DNA from: Acidovorax benzenivorans
GTDB lineage: Bacteria; Pseudomonadota; Gammaproteobacteria; Burkholderiales; Burkholderiaceae_C
NCBI RefSeq assembly: GCF_028680575.1
Contig: NZ_JAPCKI010000022.1
Coordinates: forward strand, 1-64,000
Length of the DNA: 64,000 nucleotides
Direction: 5' to 3'
Part shown: piece by piece, positions 19,357-27,133 of the stretch
Numbering within the stretch: the first letter of the stretch is position 1
How the letters are laid out: every line of letters begins with the position of its first letter
Made by a program: the position numbers and the translations under genes
The notes under the pieces: generated by a model
The model's database searches: none
The model's input: the letters and a program-made list of their open reading frames with translations, nothing else
What the model was told of the DNA's origin: nothing

Positions 19357-19398
19357 GGCATGTACGGAGACAAGGTGCGGGTTGTTCCTTGCGCTCCC

Positions 19399-20493
19399 TC
19401 AAACCACCCACACCCGCTGCACCACCTGCGTGTACAGCGGAATGCCCAGCAGGATGTTCAGCGGAAACGTCACCCCCAGCGAGAGGCTCACGTACAGCGA
19501 TGGGTCGGCTTCGGGGATGGCGTAGCGCACCACCGCAGGCACCGCGATGTATGAGGCGCTGGCGGCCAGCACCATGAGCAGCACCGCGTCCCCCGTGGGT
19601 ACCTGCAGCAGCCAGGCCAGCGCCAGGGCCAGGCTGGCGTGCGTCAGCGGCCCCAGCACCGCATAGGCCAGCAGCCAGGGCGACTGCTTGCGTACCGCAG
19701 GCAGGTTGCGCGCGGTGGACAGGCCCATGTCCAGCAAGAACAGGCACAACATGCCCTTGAACAGGTCGCCCGAGAACGGCTGCATGGCTGCCTTGCCTGC
19801 GTCGCCGGTCACCATGCCGATCACCATGGCGCCGAGCAGCAGCAGCTGGGTGCCGTCGGTGAACGACTCGTGCAGGACCTTGCCCACCGACAGGTGTGGT
19901 CCCGGCTGGCCAGGTGCGCCGCCTGCGCCACCTGCGCTGCTGCCATGCAGCACGGGGCCCCCAGCCGATGCCATGGCCACTGTCGGTGGCACGCGCAGCA
20001 GGGAGCTTGAGGCAGTGACTGCCACCGACTGTGCCACCGCCTGCCGCTGCCGTATCGCATTGGCCAGCATCACCGCCAGGATGATGGCGGGCGACTCCAT
20101 CAGCGCCATCGCCGCCGCCATATAGCCACCGTAGGCCATGTGCTGCGATTCCAGGTACTGCGTGGCCGTCACAAAGGTCACCGCGCTGACCGATCCGTAC
20201 GTGGCCGCCACCGCCGCCGCGTTGAAGCCCGACAGCACCCGCCGCAGCAGCGCATAGCCCACCAGCGGTACCACCACGGCCAGCAGCACCGCCAGCCCCA
20301 GACTGCTGGCCACGCTGGGCGTCAGGCCCGAGGCCGCCAGCGCAAACCCACCCTTGAGGCCTAGCGCCATCAGCAGGTAGATGGACAAGAACTTCGAGAT
20401 CGCCGCGGGCATCTCCAGGTTGGATCGGACCAGGCCCGCAAACACCCCCAGGGCAAAAAACAAAATCGCAGGGTCCAGCAAGCTTTGCATCAT
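19399..20493 (-). CDS. sbtA: SbtA-type sodium-dependent bicarbonate transporter
   Basis: 364-residue inner-membrane protein with about ten hydrophobic segments in two inverted halves. Family signs: FFALGVFAGLVRSNLEMP near the start, GLKGGFALA, AATYGSVSAVTFVTA, and the second-half SYIAVPAVVRYAIPEADPSLYVSLSLGVTFPLNILLGIPLY. SbtA proteins carry out sodium-coupled bicarbonate uptake in cyanobacteria; proteobacterial members are less studied. Start at 20493 (MMQ) or one codon in. A Ser/Gly/Ala-rich cytosolic loop lies in the middle. No PII-like SbtB gene is adjacent. It is divergent from a LysR regulator that probably controls it. Confidence 0.88.
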   Translation of the reverse strand: MMQSLLDPAILFFALGVFAGLVRSNLEMPAAISKFLSIYLLMALGLKGGFALAASGLTPSVASSLGLAVLLAVVVPLVGYALLRRVLSGFNAAAVAATYGSVSAVTFVTATQYLESQHMAYGGYMAAAMALMESPAIILAVMLANAIRQRQAVAQSVAVTASSSLLRVPPTVAMASAGGPVLHGSSAGGAGGAPGQPGPHLSVGKVLHESFTDGTQLLLLGAMVIGMVTGDAGKAAMQPFSGDLFKGMLCLFLLDMGLSTARNLPAVRKQSPWLLAYAVLGPLTHASLALALAWLLQVPTGDAVLLMVLAASASYIAVPAVVRYAIPEADPSLYVSLSLGVTFPLNILLGIPLYTQVVQRVWVV

Positions 20494-20547
20494 TCAACTC
20501 CTTGTTGGGGGGCGATGCTAGGGATGTGTGTCTGCTAAGTAAAATCG

Positions 20548-20573
20548 ATTCGAATGTGGTTATCTATAGATAA
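20548..20573. promoter_or_regulatory. Candidate LysR operator between sbtA and lysR
   Basis: TTATCTATAGATAA (20560-20573) is a perfect 14-bp palindrome, and ATTCGAAT (20548-20555) a perfect 8-bp one. Both lie in the 86-bp divergent spacer; the former ends 6 bp before the lysR ATG, where autoregulation would be expected. Confidence 0.55.
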
Positions 20574-20579
20574 AAACCT

Positions 20580-21479
20580 ATGAACATCACCTTTCGCCAG
20601 CTGCGCCTGTTCCTGGCGTTGGCCGAGACGGGCAGCGTCAGCGCCGCCGCCAAGGTCATGCATGTCACGCAGCCCACCGCCTCCATGCAGTTGCGCGAGG
20701 TGACCCAGGCCGTGGGCCTGCCGCTGTATGAAGTGGTCTCGCGCCGCGTGCACATCACCGAGGCGGGCCAGGCCCTGGCCCGCACTGCACGTGCCATTGC
20801 GGGCGAGTGGGATGCGTTCGAGCAGCGTGTGTCGGGCGCCAAGGGCCTTACCAGCGGGCGCCTCAAGGTCGCCGTGGTCAGCACTGCCAAATACTTTGTG
20901 CCCCGCCTGCTGGGCAGCTTCTGCAAGTTGCACCCGCAGATCGATATCTCGCTGGAGGTGCTCAACCGCGACCACGTGATCACTCGCCTGCGCAGCAACC
21001 TGGACGACCTTTACGTCATGTCCATGCCGCCTGCGGATTTGCCGCTGGAGGACCAGATCCTCATGCCCAACCCGTTGGTTGTCATCGCCCCCGCAGGCCA
21101 CCCCCTGGCCGCCAAAAAGCGCGTCCAGCTCGCGCAATTGCAGACAGAGCGCTTCATCCTGCGTGAAAAAGGCTCCGGCACCCGCATGGCCACCGACGCC
21201 CACCTGCGCCAGCTGGGCTTTGCCCCCGGCGCCGTGCTGGAGCTGGGTAGCAACGAAGCCATCAAGGAGTCGGTGGAGGGCCAGCTAGGCGTCTCCATCG
21301 TCTCCCGCCACGCCCTGGGCCCGCGCCACGAGGGGCTTGCCGTGCTCAACGTGCAGGGCTTTCCCATCCAGTCGCAATGGCACCTGGTCTGGCCCAAGGG
21401 CAAGCAGCTGTTACCCATTGCCGAGGTGTTCCGAGGGCATTTGGTGGCGCAGGCGCAGGGATGGGCCCTGCGGGAGTGA
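20580..21479 (+). CDS. LysR-type regulator (CbbR/CmpR-like)
   Basis: 299 residues with an N-terminal winged HTH (FRQLRLFLALAETGSVSAAAKVM, then TQPTASMQL) and a two-lobed periplasmic-binding-like effector domain (AVVSTAKYFVPRLL, LEVLNRDHVITRL, REKGSGTR). These effector-domain motifs are those of CbbR/CmpR regulators of carbon fixation and bicarbonate uptake. It is divergent from sbtA. A 50-bp piece of its effector domain (21231-21280) is duplicated at 23525-23574. The regulated signal is unknown. Confidence 0.9.
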   Translation: MNITFRQLRLFLALAETGSVSAAAKVMHVTQPTASMQLREVTQAVGLPLYEVVSRRVHITEAGQALARTARAIAGEWDAFEQRVSGAKGLTSGRLKVAVVSTAKYFVPRLLGSFCKLHPQIDISLEVLNRDHVITRLRSNLDDLYVMSMPPADLPLEDQILMPNPLVVIAPAGHPLAAKKRVQLAQLQTERFILREKGSGTRMATDAHLRQLGFAPGAVLELGSNEAIKESVEGQLGVSIVSRHALGPRHEGLAVLNVQGFPIQSQWHLVWPKGKQLLPIAEVFRGHLVAQAQGWALRE

Positions 21480-21636
21480 GTGGGCAGGTCGCATCGAACC
21501 GCGCGGTGGTTGCGGCGGCCACGACAACGCGTTCTCGCCTTCTTCAGCCATTCTTCATCTTGGGCTCCTACTGTCTGGACTGTCCGCGAACGATTCGACT
21601 CCCTCGACGACGCGTGACGTTTCAAAGGAGACTCAG

Positions 21637-21942
21637 ATGTGGAAATGTATTGCCGCAACAGCAGCCTTGGCTGGGTTGGCGCTGTCATCCGGACAGATTG
21701 CCCAGGCCCAGGTCGCCCAGCCTGGCCGCTTGCTGGCGTCTAACTGCTTCCAGTGCCACGGCACCAATGGCAAAGGGCCGGGGTTTGATCGCCTAGCGGG
21801 TGAATCAACTGCCGAAATCTACAAAGAACTCAAGCAGTTCCAGGCGGGGAAAGAGGGCAACGGGATCATGGCCAAACACGCCATGGCGTACACCGATGAA
21901 CAGCTCCGCCTGATCTCGGTGTGGTTTGCTGCGCAGAAATGA
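21637..21942 (+). CDS. fccA: Sulfide dehydrogenase cytochrome c subunit
   Basis: 101-residue exported monohaem cytochrome c: signal peptide to about residue 24 (ends AQAQ), haem motif CFQCH at residues 37-41, and a distal Met-containing NGIMAKHAM stretch. The ATG follows AAAGGAGA at good spacing. It is 17 bp upstream of the flavoprotein gene, matching the two-subunit flavocytochrome c sulfide dehydrogenase (FccA/FccB), which oxidises sulfide in the periplasm. Some family members carry two haems; this one has one. Confidence 0.82.
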   Translation: MWKCIAATAALAGLALSSGQIAQAQVAQPGRLLASNCFQCHGTNGKGPGFDRLAGESTAEIYKELKQFQAGKEGNGIMAKHAMAYTDEQLRLISVWFAAQK

Positions 21943-21959
21943 TCACACAGGAGAACACC

Positions 21960-23303
21960 ATGAAAAGACGCAATTTCTTGAACGCCACGGCTGCGAGTGT
22001 GACGGCCGGCATGCTGGCAGCTTGTGGTGGTGGCGGCGGGGGGGAGGAGACACAAGCTGAACAACGAGGTGACGGTTCGGATTCGGCCCACGATTCGCCG
22101 GAGCGGCCCGTGACCGTGCCCAACGGGCCCGTCAAGTCCCGGGTGATCGTGGTGGGCGGTGGCATGGGCGGCGCGACGGTGGCCAAGTACCTGCGCCTGT
22201 GGGGTGACGGAGTCGAGGTCACACTGGTGGAGCGGGCCAGCTCGTACACCTCGAACATCATGAGCAGCCTGGTGCTGACAGGGCAGCGCACTCTGGCCAG
22301 TCAGGACTTCAGATACGACACCCTGATCCGCAAGTACGGCGTGAAGGTGATGTTGGGCGATGTGGTTCACATCGACCCCGTGGGCGTCAAAGTCACGTTG
22401 AGCACGGGCACGGTGTTGAGCGCTGACCGCATTGTGTTGTCGCCGGGTATCGACTTTGACGACGTGCCCGGCATGGGGGCCTCCAACAAGATGCCCCATG
22501 CCTGGAGTGCGGGCCCGCAGACGGCATTGCTTGCCAGCCAGTTGGCGGCCCTGCCCCGCAATGGCACGGTCATTCTCACCATTCCGCAGGTGCCCTACCG
22601 CTGCCCGCCGGGGCCTTACGAGCGAGCGTGCCTGATGGCCGACTGGATCAAGGCCAAGAGCCCCGGCGGCAAGCTGGTGGTGCTGGACGCCAATCCCGAC
22701 TTCGTGGCAGAGAAAGACAATTTTTCCAGCGCCTTCCATGGGCTGCATGGCGGCGTGATCGAGTACGTCACCAATGCCAGCGTTACCCAGGTGGACCCGG
22801 CCAGCATGCGAGTGAGCACCACGCAGGGCGTTTTTCGCGGCGATGTGGTCAACCTCATCCCGCGCCAGAAGGCGGGCAAGCTCATTGTCGGCAGCGGCCT
22901 GGCCAACGCCACGGAGGGGCGCTTTGCCGGGGTCAATGTGCTCAGCTATGCCAGCACGGTGGCTGGCGCGGACAAGGTGCACATCATTGGCGACAGCAGT
23001 GCCACCACGCAGCCCAAGGCAGGCCACATTGCCAACCAAGAGGCCAAGGTGTGTGCCGATGCGATCAGTCGCCTGCTGTCCGGCATGACGCCCGACGTCG
23101 CACCGGTGACCAATTCGGCGTGCTACTCGACCATCACGATGACGCAGGCGTCGTGGCTGACTGCGGCGTTCCAGTACGACGCTGCCACGCAGGCGATGAA
23201 GGTGGTTCCGGCGTCTTCTGCGGCTTCTGCGGGATGGGACAAGCGCAACTTCGGTGAAATGTCCACGTGGTTCAAGGCGCTGATGGCGGATTCGTTTGCC
23301 TGA
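21960..23303 (+). CDS. fccB: Flavocytochrome c sulfide dehydrogenase, flavoprotein subunit
   Basis: 447 residues from ATG 21960, preceded by CACAGGAGAACACC. The N-terminus MKRRNFLNATAASV is a twin-arginine signal, also with LAACGG resembling a lipobox, so export via Tat is expected. FAD-binding Rossmann motif VIVVGGGMGGATVAKYL. The FCSD motif with a redox Cys, PYRCPPGPYERACLM, is clear, and the C-terminal FCSD flavin-binding domain includes TNSACYSTITMTQASWL. Typical partner of a c-type cytochrome. The family includes sulfide-oxidising FccB and Sox-linked SoxF. Sulfide oxidation is likely but not proven here. Confidence 0.9.
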   Translation: MKRRNFLNATAASVTAGMLAACGGGGGGEETQAEQRGDGSDSAHDSPERPVTVPNGPVKSRVIVVGGGMGGATVAKYLRLWGDGVEVTLVERASSYTSNIMSSLVLTGQRTLASQDFRYDTLIRKYGVKVMLGDVVHIDPVGVKVTLSTGTVLSADRIVLSPGIDFDDVPGMGASNKMPHAWSAGPQTALLASQLAALPRNGTVILTIPQVPYRCPPGPYERACLMADWIKAKSPGGKLVVLDANPDFVAEKDNFSSAFHGLHGGVIEYVTNASVTQVDPASMRVSTTQGVFRGDVVNLIPRQKAGKLIVGSGLANATEGRFAGVNVLSYASTVAGADKVHIIGDSSATTQPKAGHIANQEAKVCADAISRLLSGMTPDVAPVTNSACYSTITMTQASWLTAAFQYDAATQAMKVVPASSAASAGWDKRNFGEMSTWFKALMADSFA

Positions 23304-23755
23304 TCTTGCTCGCTGGCTGGAGGCCTGGGCCCTGGCTTGCGGCCGTCGCAGTATCGCCAGACCTGCCGTCGTGCGGGAGCTCGCCAGGCAGCGCTCCTCG
23401 GGGCTACAGCTGAAGGCCGGACGAGCCCGAGGTTCCCACAGCAAGCACAAGGCTCCCTGGTCAGGGACCTTTATGCCTTGCCGTCGGGCTGCGGTGCGTT
23501 GCCCGTTCGTGCTGCTGGGGCAGCGCCGTGCTGGAGCTGGGCAGCAACGAAGCCATCAAGGAGTCGGTGGAGGGGGGGATGGGACGGCGGTCGTTGCGTG
23601 GCCTGCGGGCTGGCTTGTGGGGCGTGGCTCCAGGTGACTCTGTGGCCTCGTGATGCCTGCTGAATGGGCCACTGAACGCAGAATGCTGCTTATAGGCAAG
23701 GGATGGCGCCACCAGAAGCGGGCGTTCAGTGGCGTTCAATGACGCTCAGCGACGT
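23304..23755. other. Non-coding patchwork region with a lysR-derived fragment
   Basis: 452 bp without a supported gene, although open frames cross it. It contains a 50-bp copy of the lysR effector region at 23525-23574 and a block of four 10-bp repeats at 23721-23760. The rest has no similarity I recognise. It looks like an accumulation of rearrangement remnants between the sulfide dehydrogenase genes and a methyltransferase gene. Confidence 0.5.
23525..23574 (+). pseudogene. 50-bp duplicate of the adjacent lysR gene
   Basis: Identical to 21231-21280 at 49 of 50 positions (the one difference is GGGCAG against GGGTAG). The frame encodes AVLELGSNEAIKESVEG. No other lysR sequence was found around it, so it is an isolated fragment, and its near-identity suggests recent origin or gene conversion. 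Confidence 0.8.
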
Positions 23756-23760
23756 TCAAT
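23721..23760. repeat. Four imperfect 10-bp tandem repeats
   Basis: Units GGCGTTCAGT, GGCGTTCAAT, GACGCTCAGC and GACGTTCAAT follow each other directly. The last unit runs into the stop codon of the methyltransferase gene on the minus strand. Confidence 0.7.
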
Positions 23761-24376
23761 GAGGCTTAAGGCAGTGGCAGTAGACAAAATGCTGCACGGC
23801 CCCCCACGGCGTTTTGTGTTCTTCACTCATGTGTTCCAGCAGCTCAAAGGAAGGCCCAAACTCCTGGTGCAGCTCTCCAGGGGCGTATCGGGCCACGGGC
23901 AGACCGCTGCATTGTTCGGGGCCGTCGGGTGCGAAGGTCGCAACGATGACATGCCCGCCGGGTTTGACAGCCTTCATGACCTGCCGAACATAAGCAGCAC
24001 GGTCAGCCGGGTCGGTCAGGAAATGAAAGACGGCGCGGTCATGCCAAATGTCATACGCGTGATCTGGAAGGTCCACGGTGCAAATGTCCCCTGCAAGCCA
24101 AGTGACGCAGTCGCCTGCGGCGCCAAGTCGTTGGTGAGCGATCTCCAGGGCACTGGCCGACAAGTCCAACACCGACACGTTGTGGAAGCCGTTGCTCAGC
24201 AGGTCATCCACCAGGGTTGACGCGCCGCCACCGACATCCATCACGTTCGCTTGCAACGACGGTCCCACCGAACGTATGAGTTCAAGTGACCGTGTTGCAT
24301 GCTCCTGGAACCAGCTCACGGCATCTGGTTGCTTGGTCTGATACACCTTTTCCCAGTGTTCCTTGGGGTTCTGCAT
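23756..24376 (-). CDS. Class I SAM-dependent methyltransferase
   Basis: 206 residues from MQNPKEHWEKVYQ; the longer frame adds unlikely sequence. Methyltransf-type motifs: NVMDVGGGASTLVDDLL (SAM binding), VLDLSASALEIAHQRL, DICTVDLPDHAYDIWHDRAVFHFL and PGGHVIVATFAPDGPEQCSGL. This resembles small UbiE/thiopurine or tellurite-type enzymes, including HWEKVYQ at the start; the substrate is unknown. It is 53 bp downstream of the His-rich transporter gene in the same orientation and probably in one operon. Confidence 0.82.
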   Translation of the reverse strand: MQNPKEHWEKVYQTKQPDAVSWFQEHATRSLELIRSVGPSLQANVMDVGGGASTLVDDLLSNGFHNVSVLDLSASALEIAHQRLGAAGDCVTWLAGDICTVDLPDHAYDIWHDRAVFHFLTDPADRAAYVRQVMKAVKPGGHVIVATFAPDGPEQCSGLPVARYAPGELHQEFGPSFELLEHMSEEHKTPWGAVQHFVYCHCLKPH

Positions 24377-24429
24377 GGGCTGACTCCTTGCGTGGGGTAC
24401 CGGCCAGAGCCGGAGGGGGCGAACGAAAC

Positions 24430-25470
24430 TCAATGGACATGCCGATGGTGAATGTCCGGGTAATGGGGGTGCGTGTGCTGCAGGGGGATGTGCGTATGGC
24501 GGTGGCTGTGTTTGCCGTTGCCGCTGTGCCCCGCATCATGCGCGTGCTGGTGGTGCTCGTCATGTTCGTGTTCGTGCTCGTGTTCCAGCGCTTCATGCAG
24601 GTGCTCATGGATATGGCGCTCAGTGAGGTGCAGCCACACACCCAGGCCCATCAGCGCAGCGGCCATCCAAAACACCCAGGACGTGGTTTCCGAGAACACC
24701 AACAAGGACACAACCACCCCAATGAAGGGCGCGGTGGAGAAGTAGGCCCCCGTTCGGGCTGTGCCTAGGCCGCGCAATGCCAGCACAAACAACACCAGGC
24801 TGATGCCGTAGCCCAACAGCCCGACAGCCATCGTGGCAGACAGTGTTGCCAGGGGGGGCAGGGCAGCGCCCATGCTGATAGCCAGCGCGGTGTTCACCGA
24901 CCCCGCCATCAGGCCCTTGATACCTGCAATGAAGAGCGCGTCTGAGGCAGAAACCTTGCGTGTGAGGTTGTTGTCTATGGCCCAGCACAAGCAGGCAAGG
25001 CCCACCAGCAAGGGGCCCGTGCCACTGGGTTGCAACGAAGAACCAGTCTGCCAGCCCAATGCGACGCCTCCGGCCACGATGGCAAGCATGCCCCCTACGA
25101 TGCGCCGGTCGGCGTTTTCTTTGAACACCGCCCAGGCAATGACCGCAGTCAGCACCGCTTCCAGATTCAACAAAAGCGAAGCCGTGGCGCCGCTGGTGGA
25201 GTGCAATCCAAACATCAGGGCCACAGGCCCCATCACGCCTCCAAACACAATGGCGCCCAGGAGCCAAGGCCATTCATTCAAGGGAACGCCAGAGGGCTTG
25301 AGCCCGCCATCGCGCACAACACGCACCAGAGCCAGACCCAGGCCACTGCCCAAATACAGAAGGCCCGCCAGCAGCACCGGTGGCAGGTCTCCGGTCAGCA
25401 GCTTGGCAAAAGGGGTGCTTGCGCCAAACAGCACAGCCGCGCCCAGGGCGTAAATGACGCTTTGATTCAT
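24430..25470 (-). CDS. EamA/DMT-family transporter with histidine-rich tail
   Basis: 346 residues. Ten transmembrane segments in two EamA repeats (first repeat ends near LLNLEAVLTAVIAWAVFKENADRR; second near FIGVVVSLLVFSETTSWVFWMAA). After LTER at the end of the last helix, the final 61 residues contain 24 His, in runs such as EHEHEHEHDEHH. A tail like this suggests binding of zinc, nickel or copper and a link between metal level and transport. It heads an operon with the methyltransferase. Cargo is unknown; exporters and importers of metabolites both occur in this family. Confidence 0.85.
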   Translation of the reverse strand: MNQSVIYALGAAVLFGASTPFAKLLTGDLPPVLLAGLLYLGSGLGLALVRVVRDGGLKPSGVPLNEWPWLLGAIVFGGVMGPVALMFGLHSTSGATASLLLNLEAVLTAVIAWAVFKENADRRIVGGMLAIVAGGVALGWQTGSSLQPSGTGPLLVGLACLCWAIDNNLTRKVSASDALFIAGIKGLMAGSVNTALAISMGAALPPLATLSATMAVGLLGYGISLVLFVLALRGLGTARTGAYFSTAPFIGVVVSLLVFSETTSWVFWMAAALMGLGVWLHLTERHIHEHLHEALEHEHEHEHDEHHQHAHDAGHSGNGKHSHRHTHIPLQHTHPHYPDIHHRHVH

Positions 25471-25597
25471 GAAGGGATTTTCTACCTGAAGGTGCTTGGC
25501 GTCTTCAATCGCTGCTGGCTGCCGCAGCAGAGATCACACCACCACCGACGCGCGAGGGTTGTGCAGCCTATCCCTGGCGCATATGGGGTCGCACAAT

Positions 25598-25634
25598 CAG
25601 CTATCGAATTAATAGCAAATGGCGCTCTTTGCCA
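25598..25634. repeat. TAGCTA/AGCGCT dispersed repeat, copy 3
   Basis: AGCTATCGAATTAATAGCAA followed by ATGGCGCT. It is related to copies 2, 4 and 5 and lies between the transporter and the short GNAT gene. Confidence 0.45.
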
Positions 25635-25683
25635 TTGCCTGGAGCTGATCTCCCTTCACGGGCGCGCCGGTCTGCGGGCTCGC

Positions 25684-25971
25684 TTATGCCAGCACGTCGC
25701 TCAAAGACGTGTCCTTGTCGAACTGCGCCTTGGCAAACGGGCACAGCGGGACCACCTTGGTGTTGGTGGCCCGCGCCCATTGCACCAGCGCGCCGAGCAG
25801 CGCGCGCCCTACACCCTGGCCGCCGAGCGACGTGCTCACCTCGGTGTGGTCCACGATGACCATCGTGGCGTTGGTGCGGCTGTAGGTCATCTCGGCCAAG
25901 CGCTGGCCGGTGTGCTCGATATAGAACGCGCCTTTGGCGTCCTGTTCCTGGTGGTGAATGGTGTGTGGCAT
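25684..25971 (-). CDS. Small GNAT-family acetyltransferase (Gcn5-like)
   Basis: 95 residues, at the short end of the family (YjdJ/Gcn5-type small GNATs). Core TNATMVIVDHTEVSTSLGGQGVGRALLGALV has the acetyl-CoA signature QGVGRALL; C-terminal VVPLCPFAKAQF is also typical. Monocistronic. Its leader carries the (CTGATG)12 repeat, which starts 46 bp upstream of the start codon. Confidence 0.85.
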   Translation of the reverse strand: MPHTIHHQEQDAKGAFYIEHTGQRLAEMTYSRTNATMVIVDHTEVSTSLGGQGVGRALLGALVQWARATNTKVVPLCPFAKAQFDKDTSLSDVLA

Positions 25972-26016
25972 GGCGGGTCACAAGGGTGAATAGGTCTGCG
26001 TCAGAGTATGGTGCAT

Positions 26017-26088
26017 CTGATGCTGATGCTGATGCTGATGCTGATGCTGATGCTGATGCTGATGCTGATGCTGATGCTGATGCTGATG
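26017..26088. repeat. (CTGATG)12 hexanucleotide microsatellite
   Basis: Twelve perfect CTGATG units (72 bp), flanked by CATCTGATG on the left and CTGCAG on the right. It lies between the LysR gene stop (26127) and the GNAT gene start (25971, minus strand), so in the leader or promoter of the latter. Perfect repetition with no decay suggests recent or ongoing slippage. It has no effect on reading frame; spacing to a promoter could change. Confidence 0.95.
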
Positions 26089-26126
26089 CTGCAGCCTGGC
26101 GGGGCGGCTTCATCGGCTTGTAGCAC

Positions 26127-26996
26127 CTACTGAACCTGGAATGCTTCGGAGAGGAACTCTGCCGTGGCACGCACCCGGGCCGTGCGCTGCAGGTCGGGGT
26201 GCATGACTTGCCAGACTTCGTAGTCGGTCGTCCGGCGGCGTTCGGGCCAGATGCGCACCAGGCCTTCGCGCTCGCCCATCCACACCGGCATTTCACCCAG
26301 GCCAATGCCCGCTGCCACACCCTTGCGCACCAGCAGGCTGGAGCGCACGGCCAGCGCGATTCGGGCCTGGCGGGCGGGCACGCCCGCCATGGTCAAAAAC
26401 GGGCTTTGCTCCAGGTAGGGGGCGTAGGCCACCAGGTGGTGGCCGCGCAGTTCGTCCTCCGGTACGGGCATGCCAAAGCGCTCGACATAGCCCGTGCTGG
26501 CAAACAGGCCCACGGGCCACGACACCACGCGGCGCACCACCAGATCGGGCGTTTCGGGCCGGACGTTGCGGAACGCGATGTCCACCTGGCGGCGGCTGAG
26601 GCTGAGCAACTGGGTGGAGACCTCCAGGTCCACGCGAATGTGGGGCCAGTGCTGCTGCAGGCGCCCGATGGCGGGCATCAGCAGGTCGATGGCAATCGAG
26701 TCGGTGCTGGTCACGCGCACCAGGCCGCCGGGGCTGGTGTCCTGGCCCTCGATGCGGGTGCGCAGGTCCAGGGCCGCGCTTTCCATGCGCCGGGCGGCGG
26801 CCAGCGCCGTCTCGCCCGCTGCGGTGAGCAGGTATCCGTCCTTGGCGCGCAGAAACAGCTTGGTGCCCAGTTCGGCCTCCAGCGCGTTCAGGCGCCGCCC
26901 GACCGTGGCCTGGTCCACGCCCAGGCTGCGCGCGGCGGCGCGCAAGGAGGGGGCGCGGGTCAGGGCGAGAAAGATGCGGGTGTCGTCCCAGTTCAT
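26127..26996 (-). CDS. LysR-type transcriptional regulator
   Basis: 289 residues. N-terminal HTH MNWDDTRIFLALTRAPSLRAAARSLGVDQATVGRRLNALE; effector domain with VRVTSTDSIAIDLLMPAI and SLLVRKGVAAGIGLGEMPVW. Divergent from a quinone-oxidoreductase-type gene across a 137-bp spacer carrying a 16-bp palindrome, so it likely controls that gene and itself. The ligand is unknown; oxidative or electrophile stress is a guess based on the neighbour. Confidence 0.9.
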   Translation of the reverse strand: MNWDDTRIFLALTRAPSLRAAARSLGVDQATVGRRLNALEAELGTKLFLRAKDGYLLTAAGETALAAARRMESAALDLRTRIEGQDTSPGGLVRVTSTDSIAIDLLMPAIGRLQQHWPHIRVDLEVSTQLLSLSRRQVDIAFRNVRPETPDLVVRRVVSWPVGLFASTGYVERFGMPVPEDELRGHHLVAYAPYLEQSPFLTMAGVPARQARIALAVRSSLLVRKGVAAGIGLGEMPVWMGEREGLVRIWPERRRTTDYEVWQVMHPDLQRTARVRATAEFLSEAFQVQ

Positions 26997-27030
26997 GGCT
27001 GTATGGAGTTTGCGGATGAGGGATGAGTGT

Positions 27031-27046
27031 GATGCAAATTTGCATC
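27031..27046. promoter_or_regulatory. Candidate LysR operator, perfect 16-bp palindrome
   Basis: GATGCAAATTTGCATC in the middle of the divergent spacer between the LysR gene and the quinone-oxidoreductase gene. It contains a T-N11-A core typical of LysR-type sites. It ends 87 bp before the ATG of the oxidoreductase. Confidence 0.65.
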
Positions 27047-27133
27047 GCTGTAGAGCGAAATTGCTGCATTTAAAACACTGCGTGGCGCCCTATCCTTCAA
27101 GGCACTGAAATCAATGCTTGAGGAGCAACACCC

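Noticed and set aside
21819-23450. 543-codon minus-strand open frame across the sulfide dehydrogenase gene
   Set aside because: GC-rich shadow; the plus-strand gene has a Tat signal and the FCSD motifs.
23461-23739. Short minus-strand open frame in the 23.3-23.8 kb gap
   Set aside because: No start context or similarity, and it crosses the lysR-derived fragment on the opposite strand.
26041-26088. Possible CRISPR or attachment site in the repeat
   Set aside because: Units are 6 bp with no spacers; it is a microsatellite.
25601-26320. Minus-strand frame with an Ala-Ser repeat through the CTGATG microsatellite
   Set aside because: It overlaps the GNAT and LysR genes, both with clear domains; the AS run is just the translated repeat.
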